5,228 nucleotides of DNA. Source: Draconibacterium sp. (GTDB lineage: Bacteria; Bacteroidota; Bacteroidia; Bacteroidales; Prolixibacteraceae). Shown here piece by piece: positions 1-5,228 of this stretch. Under the pieces are notes generated by a model. It saw nothing but the letters and a program-made list of their open reading frames with translations. It ran no database searches and was not told where the DNA came from. The stretch covers positions 1 through 5,228 of the forward strand of contig WGCT01000444.1 in assembly GCA_015493625.1 (NCBI GenBank), read 5' to 3'. The translations under genes were made by a program, and so were the position numbers. Every line of letters begins with the position of its first letter. Positions within the stretch are counted from its first letter, which is position 1.

Positions 1-34
1 AATCGAGATAGAAACAAAAATCTTAATAGATTGA
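1..34 (+). CDS. Possible C-terminal tail of an upstream gene (partial)
   Basis: Reading from base 2, ten codons (IEIETKILID) run to a TGA at 32-34. An intrinsic-terminator-like palindrome begins only nine bases later, which is the arrangement expected for the end of a gene whose body lies outside the window. The alternating hydrophobic and charged residues resemble a beta strand, but ten codons are too few to identify anything. The frame starting at base 3 stops at 9-11 and could equally be the real end, and the frame starting at base 1 stays open through the terminator, so it is unlikely. This is an inference from context only. Confidence 0.25.
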   Translation, partial: IEIETKILID

Positions 35-42
35 AACTATAT

Positions 43-75
43 AAAACAGATTCAAATTTGAATCTGTTTTTTTTT
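43..75 (+). terminator. Intrinsic terminator, perfect 14-nt-arm palindrome plus T-tract
   Basis: Bases 43-70 form a perfect palindrome centred between 56 and 57 (left arm AAAACAGATTCAAA). Ts continue without a break to 75, giving nine Ts in a row at 67-75. This is the classic shape of a rho-independent terminator for transcription arriving from the left. The stem is AT-rich, with three G-C pairs per arm. On the opposite strand the run after the stem is only four Ts followed by ATAT, so termination should be mainly rightward. A perfect dyad could also be a protein-binding site, but the T-tract favours termination. Confidence 0.75.
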
Positions 76-143
76 GCACTTTTTATTGCTTGATATTATA
101 CCAACTTTTACTATTTTCATCGTTTGTTTTTAAACTTAAGCCA

Positions 144-1907
144 ATGATGGAAAATTTCACAAAAGATGCACAAAAGTTTATACGCCTTCGTAATGAAGTT
201 CAAAGTGCTGAAAATTATACCGATATATTCAAACAGTTTGAGTGGCCAGAAGTAAAAGAATTTAATTGGGCCACCGACTATTTCGATAAAATTTCGGAGA
301 ACAATAAAAAAACAGCTCTGATTTATGCCGACAGCGACGGGAATGAAATAAAAGTGAGTTTCGATAAAATGAGACGTCGCAGCAATAGGTGTGCAAACTT
401 TCTTACCGAACTTGGTATTGAAAAAGGCGACAGGGTTTTAATGATGATGGACACCTCGGTAGAAACGTACGAGCTTTTTTTAGGAATCATAAAAACAGGA
501 GGGGTAATTATTCCGGCATCAACACTACTATCGCCTTCCGATGTAGGCGACCGCATTGAACGAGGCGATGTGAAATTTGTTGTTGCCCACAATAAATTCC
601 AGGAGAGAGTAAACAATGCCGGGAAAGCACTGCAAAACCTAAAAGCACAAATTTGTGTTGAGCAAACCAATGATGATTGTGAGTTAGGAGATGATAAAAG
701 CTGGATTAATTTTGACGATATAAAAAATTACAACGACACTTTTGTGCCTAATTTTACAACGCTTGCTACCGATACCATGTTTATGTTTTTTACATCGGGA
801 ACAACTTCTAAACCTAAACTTGTTATTCATCCACACAACTATCCTTTCGGGCATCTTACAACAATGTACTGGCTCGACCTGCAAAAAAATGATGTTCACT
901 ACAATATCAGCTCTCCGGGATGGGCAAAATTTGCATGGAGCAGTTTTATTACTCCCTGGAATGCTGAATCGACAATTTTTACTTTTAACTACTCGGCTTT
1001 CGACCCCGAAAAAACACTTGAACTGATTGAAAAATATAAAATTAGCAGTTTATGTGCACCACTCAGTGTTTGGAAATTATTTCTTTTACAAGACTTGAGC
1101 AGATACAATTTGTCGTTAAAAAAAATTGTAAGTGCAGGCGAACCGTTAAACCCAGAAGTATCGAACAAAGTAAAGCAAATTACCGGGCTCGAACTCCGCG
1201 AAGGATATGGACAGACTGAGACAACAGCACTTATTTATACGCCAAAAGGGATGACTGCTCCCGAAGGATCGATGGGAAAAGTTTCTCCCGGATACAGAAT
1301 AAAAATAGTTGACGAAAAGCTAAATGAGGTACAACCCGGAACAGACGGACAGATTGCTGTTGAAACCACTCCGGTGCGGCCACTAGGACTACTTGAGGGA
1401 TACGACGACGATGAAAAGAACGACGAAATTTTTAAAAATGGGTTATATTTAACCGGCGACACGGCCTATATGAACAGCGATGGTTTTGTTTATTTTATAG
1501 GCCGTTCCGATGATGTTTTTAAAAGCCTCGATTACAGAATTAGTCCGTTTGAAGTTGAAAGCGAAATAATGGAACATCAGGCAGTGCTCGAAGTAGCAGT
1601 AATTCCAACAGTCGATAACCGCGACCGTATTGTTCCGAAAGCTTATATTGTTTTAAAACCCGGTTTTTCGATGGGTAGCGAAATGGCACTCGAACTGTTC
1701 CGGTTTATCCGCGGGAATATGGCTCCGTATAAACGCCCACGATCGATAGAATTTATGAAAGAATTCCCGAAAACAATAAGCGCAAAAGTAATGCGGAAAG
1801 ATTTACGTAAATTCGATTTAAAACTAAAAACAGAAAAAAAACGTGGCGATTTTGAGTTCTTCGAAAAAGACTTTGCCAAAGAATTAAACCTTGGGAAAAG
1901 ACGATAG
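144..1907 (+). CDS. Acyl-CoA synthetase (AMP-forming), ANL superfamily
   Basis: This cytoplasmic enzyme should activate a carboxylic acid (probably short- or medium-chain, or branched/aromatic; the substrate cannot be read from sequence) with ATP and CoA to acyl-CoA, AMP and PPi. With the start at 144 it has 587 residues, close to the size of medium-chain acyl-CoA and acetyl-CoA synthetases. The large N-terminal domain carries the phosphate-binding loop TSGTTSKPK (217-225) and YGQTE (355-359). The hinge and mobile C-terminal domain carry YLTGD (435-439), GRSDDVFK with DYRISPFEVES (453-473), and PKTISAKVMRKDLR, in which K548 is the predicted adenylation lysine. From memory, SGTTSKPK and DYRISPFE are typical of a MACS-like acyl-CoA synthetase subfamily also found in Actinobacteria. 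The frame is open from a TTG at 90, but that adds a hydrophobic stretch unlike the family, so the tandem ATGs at 144/147 are preferred. No clear Shine-Dalgarno is visible. The last ~30 residues are a Lys/Glu/Phe-rich tail. Upstream, TTG (90-92) and TATTTTCA (112-119), 19 bases apart, loosely resemble a Bacteroidota promoter. No gene nearby reveals the substrate. Confidence 0.92.
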   Translation: MMENFTKDAQKFIRLRNEVQSAENYTDIFKQFEWPEVKEFNWATDYFDKISENNKKTALIYADSDGNEIKVSFDKMRRRSNRCANFLTELGIEKGDRVLMMMDTSVETYELFLGIIKTGGVIIPASTLLSPSDVGDRIERGDVKFVVAHNKFQERVNNAGKALQNLKAQICVEQTNDDCELGDDKSWINFDDIKNYNDTFVPNFTTLATDTMFMFFTSGTTSKPKLVIHPHNYPFGHLTTMYWLDLQKNDVHYNISSPGWAKFAWSSFITPWNAESTIFTFNYSAFDPEKTLELIEKYKISSLCAPLSVWKLFLLQDLSRYNLSLKKIVSAGEPLNPEVSNKVKQITGLELREGYGQTETTALIYTPKGMTAPEGSMGKVSPGYRIKIVDEKLNEVQPGTDGQIAVETTPVRPLGLLEGYDDDEKNDEIFKNGLYLTGDTAYMNSDGFVYFIGRSDDVFKSLDYRISPFEVESEIMEHQAVLEVAVIPTVDNRDRIVPKAYIVLKPGFSMGSEMALELFRFIRGNMAPYKRPRSIEFMKEFPKTISAKVMRKDLRKFDLKLKTEKKRGDFEFFEKDFAKELNLGKRR

Positions 1908-1986
1908 GAACCCGGAAAGTATACTCAATTTGTGTTTTAACTTTTTAAAAACGCAATTAATATTATTATTTTATTGTTGCACTTAC

Positions 1987-2021
1987 TTTACAGTATTTTA
2001 CCGAAGATTCTAAACTGTAAG
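1987..2021. repeat. Imperfect hairpin / inverted repeat upstream of nnr
   Basis: TTACAGT at 1988-1994 is the reverse complement of ACTGTAA at 2014-2020, and 1987/2021 adds a possible G-U pair. Inside it, TTA (1998-2000) can pair with TAA (2011-2013), leaving a ten-base loop. It sits 30 bases before the ATG of the NAD(P)H-hydrate repair gene and has no T-tract after it, so it does not look like a terminator for the acyl-CoA synthetase gene. It could be an operator dyad or leader structure, but a seven-base match in an AT-rich spacer may be chance. Confidence 0.25.
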
Positions 2022-2050
2022 AAAGTTGAAATTAAATACAAAAATACTTT

Positions 2051-3574
2051 ATGAAACTCTTTACTACAAAGCAGATTGCCGCTCTCGATAAATATACAAT
2101 TGAAAACGAACCGATTGCCGATATTGATTTAATGGAGCGAGCAGCACTGCAAATTTCGAATCGGATAGTAAAGTATTTTACAACCGAGCGAAAAATTGTT
2201 GTTTTTGCAGGGCCCGGTAATAACGGGGGCGATGCGCTTACTATTGCCCGTCAAATAGCCGGATTGGGTTATGTGTGCGAAGTTTTTCTCCTCGATTTTG
2301 GAAAAGAATTAAAAGGCTCTCCGGCAATAAACCGGGAACGACTTGAGAAACAGGGGCAAGTTCAGTTAAATAAAATAAATAGCATTAAGGAGTTTCCACA
2401 GCTTGGTGAAACCGATATTATTTTAGACGGGTTGTTCGGTTCCGGGTTAAGTCGTCCGTTGTCGGGGTTAGCTGCCGAAGTAGTTAATAAAATAAACCGG
2501 CTAAGCAACACTGTAATAGCCATCGATATTCCCAGTGGATTAATGGGTGAAGACAATTCCGGAAACCATTTGAATACAATTGTAATAGCCAATTATACAT
2601 TCACTTTTCAATTTCCGAAAATTAGTTTTTTGTTTGCCGAAAACGAGAAGTTTGTTGGACAATGGGAAGTATTACCCATTGGGTTGCACCCCGAAGGGAT
2701 TGCAAAAACAGTATCGGACTATTTTTTTATCGAAAAAGAAGATGTGGCTAAAATTATTCCGCAACGCACCACATTTCAACATAAAGGGAGTTTTGGCCAC
2801 GTTTTATTAATTGCCGGAAGTTACGGAAAAATGGGAGCAGCTGTTTTGGCCTCGCGGGCGTGTTTGCATTCCGGTGTCGGACTGCTTACAACACATATAC
2901 CACGGTTGGGATATTCAATTATTCAAACAGCGGTTCCCGAAGCAATGGCAAGCATCGACCGGCACGATTCGGAATTTACCGAATTCCCCGAATTAAAAAC
3001 CTTCAAGGCAATTGGCATTGGCCCTGGAATTGGGAAAAAACAGAACACGGCAAGGGCACTTCACAGTTTGTTGCAGCAGGTGGCAGTGCCAATGGTAATT
3101 GATGCCGATGCTCTGAATATTTTATCTGAAAACAGAGCTTGGCTAAACGATATTCCGGAAAATTCAATTTTAACACCACACCCCGGCGAGTTTAAACGAT
3201 TGGTTGGCGACACAAAAAACAGTTTCGAAAAAATTGAAAAACAACTTCAGTTTTCAAAAAAACAAAAGGTAATTGTAGTTTTAAAGGGAGCCTATACATC
3301 GGTCTCTACTCCCGATGGGAAACTGTTTTTTAATTCAACCGGAAATCCGGGAATGGCAACTGCCGGTAGTGGCGATGTGTTAACCGGAATAATAGTTGCA
3401 TTTCTGGCACAAGGTTTTTCTCCAGAACATGCTGCCCTGTGCGGCGTGTATCTGCACGGGTTGGCAGGAGATTTGGCGGCAGCAAAACTTTCGTACCCCG
3501 CATTAATTGCCGGCAACATAATTGATTTTCTTGGCGATGCATTTATCTCTATAAAAAATGCCTCAACCAAATAA
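2051..3574 (+). CDS. nnr: Bifunctional NAD(P)H-hydrate repair enzyme (epimerase + ADP-dependent dehydratase)
   Basis: This enzyme repairs NADHX and NADPHX, the hydrated nicotinamide cofactors formed by heat or by side reactions of dehydrogenases. The N-terminal YjeF_N half epimerises the R and S forms, and the C-terminal carbohydrate-kinase-like half (YjeF_C) dehydrates the S form, in bacteria at the expense of ADP. The 507-residue length is normal for the fused form. Epimerase motifs are AGPGNNGGDA (53-62), DGLFGSGL (126-133) and IPSG (160-163). After a linker around 210-240, the dehydratase shows KGSFGHVLLIAGS (245-257), IGIGPGIG (321-328), DADALN (351-356), TPHPGEF (375-381), KG (412-413) and the ATP/ADP-site loop GNPGMATAGSGDVLTG (431-446). 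All the expected motifs are present and nothing suggests decay. The ATG at 2051 gives an N-terminus (MKLFTTKQIAALD) typical of the family. No clear ribosome binding site or promoter is visible in the 143-bp spacer. A DUF4831 gene follows after 30 bp, so the two may share a transcript. Confidence 0.97.
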   Translation: MKLFTTKQIAALDKYTIENEPIADIDLMERAALQISNRIVKYFTTERKIVVFAGPGNNGGDALTIARQIAGLGYVCEVFLLDFGKELKGSPAINRERLEKQGQVQLNKINSIKEFPQLGETDIILDGLFGSGLSRPLSGLAAEVVNKINRLSNTVIAIDIPSGLMGEDNSGNHLNTIVIANYTFTFQFPKISFLFAENEKFVGQWEVLPIGLHPEGIAKTVSDYFFIEKEDVAKIIPQRTTFQHKGSFGHVLLIAGSYGKMGAAVLASRACLHSGVGLLTTHIPRLGYSIIQTAVPEAMASIDRHDSEFTEFPELKTFKAIGIGPGIGKKQNTARALHSLLQQVAVPMVIDADALNILSENRAWLNDIPENSILTPHPGEFKRLVGDTKNSFEKIEKQLQFSKKQKVIVVLKGAYTSVSTPDGKLFFNSTGNPGMATAGSGDVLTGIIVAFLAQGFSPEHAALCGVYLHGLAGDLAAAKLSYPALIAGNIIDFLGDAFISIKNASTK

Positions 3575-3580
3575 TTTTAA

Positions 3581-3588
3581 TATTTTTG
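3581..3588 (+). promoter_or_regulatory. Candidate -7 promoter element (TAnnTTTG)
   Basis: TATTTTTG matches the Bacteroidota primary-sigma -7 consensus TAnnTTTG exactly and lies in the 30-bp gap between nnr and the DUF4831 gene. Transcription would start near 3594-3596, giving a leader of about ten bases to the ATG at 3605 or about twenty to the ATG at 3614. No TTG-type -33 element is visible at the usual distance of about 19-20 bases upstream. The match may therefore be chance in AT-rich DNA. Confidence 0.3.
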
Positions 3589-3604
3589 AACTTCAATTAA
3601 AAAC

Positions 3605-4723
3605 ATGAATACAATGAGATTTATAGCAGTTGTAATTGGGTTGATTTTGGTGATGCCTGCTTTTGGGCAACGAAAAAAGAAAAATAACGATGAGGTTGTA
3701 GCTCCTACATTTGTTGAAGGAGTTGTTTATGCATTGCCACGAACAGCTTTGCGTGTGTATGTAAAAGCAACAAAAGAGACTTTTATGCCCGGACCATATG
3801 CCGGGTACGCCAACCAGCTATTGGGCATAAAAAATGCAAAAACCGAAGCAGAAACAAAGTGGACAATTACCGAAGTAAGAATTACATCGTTTGTGGAGCC
3901 CGACCCCAACCAGATTTATAAAGCGGTTGGCGATGCTGCATTAAAAGTTACTCTTACTTCCGACGGACGAATTTCGGGAATTAATGTACCAAACTCTACC
4001 GAACAACCGATTACGCTGAAAACAAATAAAATTATTGAAACTGCCGACGCCGTCGATGATTTCTCGTTCGACTATTTTACCGATACTCCGTTTTATACCC
4101 CCGGCGATTCGACAAACGGATTTCAACCGGTACGTGTTAGTGCCGATAAGAAAGCTGCCGAAGCTGCTAAACGAGTTCTCGACTGCCGGGTTAACAGATT
4201 TGATATGGTAGCCGGAATGATGGATGAGTTTCACCCCGACGGTGAAGCTTATAAAGTGAGTTTAGAGGAACTAAAAAGGATTGAAAAAAATTACCTCAGT
4301 CTGTTTGTAGGGCGAACCGTTCGAAAAAACGATATTTTTACATTCAATTTTATTCCAAAAGAAATCACGAAAAATGGCGAAGTTGTGTTTCGTATCTCCA
4401 ACAAAAACGGAGTTGTTCCGGCCGACGATCTTTCGGGAAAACCGGTTATGATAGAGTTTGACGTGGAGGATGGAATGATTGATAAGTTTTCCAAGTTGGC
4501 AAAATCGGAAAATCCTGATGCCGGAAAGAGCGGCCTCTACTACCGAATTCCGGCAACAACAACGGTACGCATTGTTAACGAGTTGAATACCGTTGCAACA
4601 GCCCGTTTCCCAATTGCACAATTTGGCGTGGTTGCTCCGCTGCCCGAAAAAATTGTTGACGGAGGATATATGGTAAAATACAATACCGAAACCGGAGCAA
4701 TTAAATCGGTTTATAAACGATAA
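3605..4723 (+). CDS. Exported DUF4831 family protein, function unknown
   Basis: This 372-residue protein resembles the DUF4831 family of Bacteroidota; no function is established that I know of. The N-terminus is a signal peptide: Met-Arg, then a hydrophobic core (about 6-19), then AFG before Q22. Signal peptidase I cleavage would leave an N-terminal Gln followed by a basic QRKKK stretch. There is no lipobox cysteine, so it is probably periplasmic or otherwise outside the inner membrane rather than a lipoprotein. Family-like blocks are VVYALPRTALRVYV (40-53) with PGPYAGYANQLLGI (62-75), RFDMVAGMMDEFHPDGEAYK (198-217) running into ELKRIEKNYLSLFVGRT (222-238), YYRIPATTTVRI (312-323) and AQFGVVAPLP (338-347). 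The composition suggests a mostly beta-stranded protein with one amphipathic helix around 218-235. Only one cysteine (C194) is present, so no intramolecular disulfide. No enzymatic motif is recognisable. The ATG at 3605 and the one at 3614 both give a usable signal peptide. It lies 30 bp after nnr and is followed by a terminator. Confidence 0.88.
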   Translation: MNTMRFIAVVIGLILVMPAFGQRKKKNNDEVVAPTFVEGVVYALPRTALRVYVKATKETFMPGPYAGYANQLLGIKNAKTEAETKWTITEVRITSFVEPDPNQIYKAVGDAALKVTLTSDGRISGINVPNSTEQPITLKTNKIIETADAVDDFSFDYFTDTPFYTPGDSTNGFQPVRVSADKKAAEAAKRVLDCRVNRFDMVAGMMDEFHPDGEAYKVSLEELKRIEKNYLSLFVGRTVRKNDIFTFNFIPKEITKNGEVVFRISNKNGVVPADDLSGKPVMIEFDVEDGMIDKFSKLAKSENPDAGKSGLYYRIPATTTVRIVNELNTVATARFPIAQFGVVAPLPEKIVDGGYMVKYNTETGAIKSVYKR

Positions 4724-4731
4724 AACAATAC

Positions 4732-4764
4732 AAAGGGGAGGCTGCAAAGTCAACCCTTTTTTTT
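4732..4764 (+). terminator. Intrinsic terminator after the DUF4831 gene
   Basis: AAAGGG (4732-4737) pairs with CCCTTT (4754-4759), and eight consecutive Ts run from 4757 to 4764. Inside the loop, GA (4738-4739) can also pair with TC (4750-4751) across a two-base bulge. It begins nine bases after the TAA of the DUF4831 gene, as expected for a rho-independent terminator that ends the nnr-DUF4831 transcription unit. The transporter gene downstream therefore probably has its own promoter. Confidence 0.75.
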
Positions 4765-4904
4765 ATCTGTCATTTTTATCTCTTACAATTTTTTTTACTT
4801 TTAGCGATTCCAAAAAAATAAATTTATCGGGCTTTAAAATAAAGCTTAAAATAGGAATTTAGAGAGCGAATTTTAATTTCAGAAAGACATAAAGAATTAT
4901 AGTT

Positions 4905-5228
4905 ATGACAAAAGAAAAAAAGTTTTTTGGGCACCCAATGGGGCTGTCTACTCTTTTTGCAACCGAAATGTGGGAACGTTTCAGTTACTATGGAATGCGG
5001 GCGCTGTTAACACTGTATTTAACTGCCGAGCTGGTAAATGGAGGTTTTGGGCTTGATCGCGAAGCATCGTTAGAAATTTACGCCATTTTTACCGGACTGG
5101 TTTATTTAACTCCAATCATTGGAGGTTGGGTTTCGGACAAGTTACTCGGGCAGCGAAAAACCGTTTATATTGGGGGGCTTGTAATGGCAATCGGGCAGTT
5201 TCTTCTTGCATCGAGCGCTCTGCTTTAC
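4905..5228 (+). CDS. Proton-coupled oligopeptide transporter, POT/PTR2 family (5' part, cut by window edge)
   Basis: The first 108 codons of an inner-membrane peptide symporter are present and the frame is still open at the window end. A full POT protein usually has about 450-550 residues and at least 12 membrane helices. The family hallmark ExxERFxYYG is at residues 21-30 (EMWERFSYYG) in the first helix, where its charged residues are linked to proton coupling. GGWVSDKLLGQRKTV (73-87), after the second helix, matches the PTR2 signature. Three hydrophobic segments are visible: about 27-44, 57-76 and 87-108. The start FFGHPMGLSTLF is typical of POT proteins of this group, supporting the ATG at 4905. 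The expected substrates are di- and tripeptides taken up with protons; specificity cannot be judged from this part. The 181-bp AT-rich region before it has a terminator at its left end and a small hairpin (GCTTT 4831-4835, AAAGC 4841-4845). I see no clear TTG/TAnnTTTG promoter pair there, only partial -7-like matches at 4796 and 4819. Confidence 0.93.
   Translation, partial: MTKEKKFFGHPMGLSTLFATEMWERFSYYGMRALLTLYLTAELVNGGFGLDREASLEIYAIFTGLVYLTPIIGGWVSDKLLGQRKTVYIGGLVMAIGQFLLASSALLY

Noticed and set aside
90..143. TTG-initiated N-terminal extension (MILYQLLLFSSFVFKLKP) of the acyl-CoA synthetase, which could look like a signal peptide or membrane anchor
   Set aside because: It needs a rare TTG start inside an AT-rich leader just after a terminator. 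The extension is unlike the family, whose members begin near MENFTKDAQ, and tandem ATGs at 144/147 provide a natural start.
323..670. 115-codon minus-strand open frame opposite the acyl-CoA synthetase gene
   Set aside because: It overlaps conserved coding sequence on the other strand and encodes a Ser/Phe-rich product with no recognisable motif.
1939..1951. AT-only inverted repeat (TTTTT/AAAAA) after the acyl-CoA synthetase stop, considered as a terminator
   Set aside because: The stem has no stable G-C pairing and no T-tract follows, so it is indistinguishable from background AT-rich sequence.
4271..4753. 160-codon open frame on the minus strand opposite the DUF4831 gene
   Set aside because: It is antisense to a well-supported gene with family-like motifs, starts within the terminator region, and its Cys/Asn/Phe-rich product shows no domain. 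It is best explained as a shadow frame.
4765..4904. AT-rich spacer before the peptide transporter, checked for a riboswitch, small RNA or small gene
   Set aside because: Only a five-base-pair hairpin (4831-4845) and partial -7-like matches are visible. There is no conserved riboswitch core, no open frame of useful length and no convincing promoter pair.
1..5228. Search for an undescribed system: mobile element ends, CRISPR repeats, tRNA or rRNA genes, toxin-antitoxin or defence genes
   Set aside because: The window is filled by four recognisable genes on one strand with short spacers. I saw no tandem or dispersed repeats of note, no integrase or transposase, and no sign of transfer in base use.

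Overview
The window looks like an ordinary chromosomal segment from a member of the Bacteroidota, probably a marine or anaerobic Bacteroidia such as Marinilabiliales/Prolixibacteraceae. The order-level placement is inference. The evidence is an AT-rich genome with AT-rich spacers, genes without clear Shine-Dalgarno sequences but with A/T-rich leaders, a gene for a DUF4831-type secreted protein (a family I know only from Bacteroidota), and a TAnnTTTG-type -7 element. All four clear genes lie on the + strand and cover most of the sequence.

Layout: (1) Bases 1-34 may be the last codons of an upstream gene, followed by a perfect palindrome with a T-tract (43-75) that reads as an intrinsic terminator. 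(2) 144-1907 encodes an acyl-CoA synthetase of the acyl-adenylate-forming (ANL) superfamily. (3) A 143-bp AT-rich spacer contains one modest inverted repeat. (4) 2051-3574 encodes the bifunctional NAD(P)H-hydrate repair enzyme (epimerase plus ADP-dependent dehydratase). (5) After only 30 bp, 3605-4723 encodes an exported DUF4831-like protein of unknown function, closed by a good intrinsic terminator (4732-4764). (6) After an AT-rich spacer, 4905-5228 is the start of a proton-coupled oligopeptide transporter (POT/PTR2) that runs off the window edge.

Functionally this is a mixture of housekeeping genes: fatty or organic acid activation, repair of damaged nicotinamide cofactors, an uncharacterised envelope protein, and peptide uptake. 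The nnr and DUF4831 genes are close enough to be co-transcribed, although a -7-like box in their gap could give the second gene its own promoter. I see no mobile element, CRISPR array, tRNA, rRNA, toxin-antitoxin or defence signature, and I did not find a convincing undescribed system. The least explained item is the exported DUF4831 protein and its adjacency to the NAD(P)HX repair gene.
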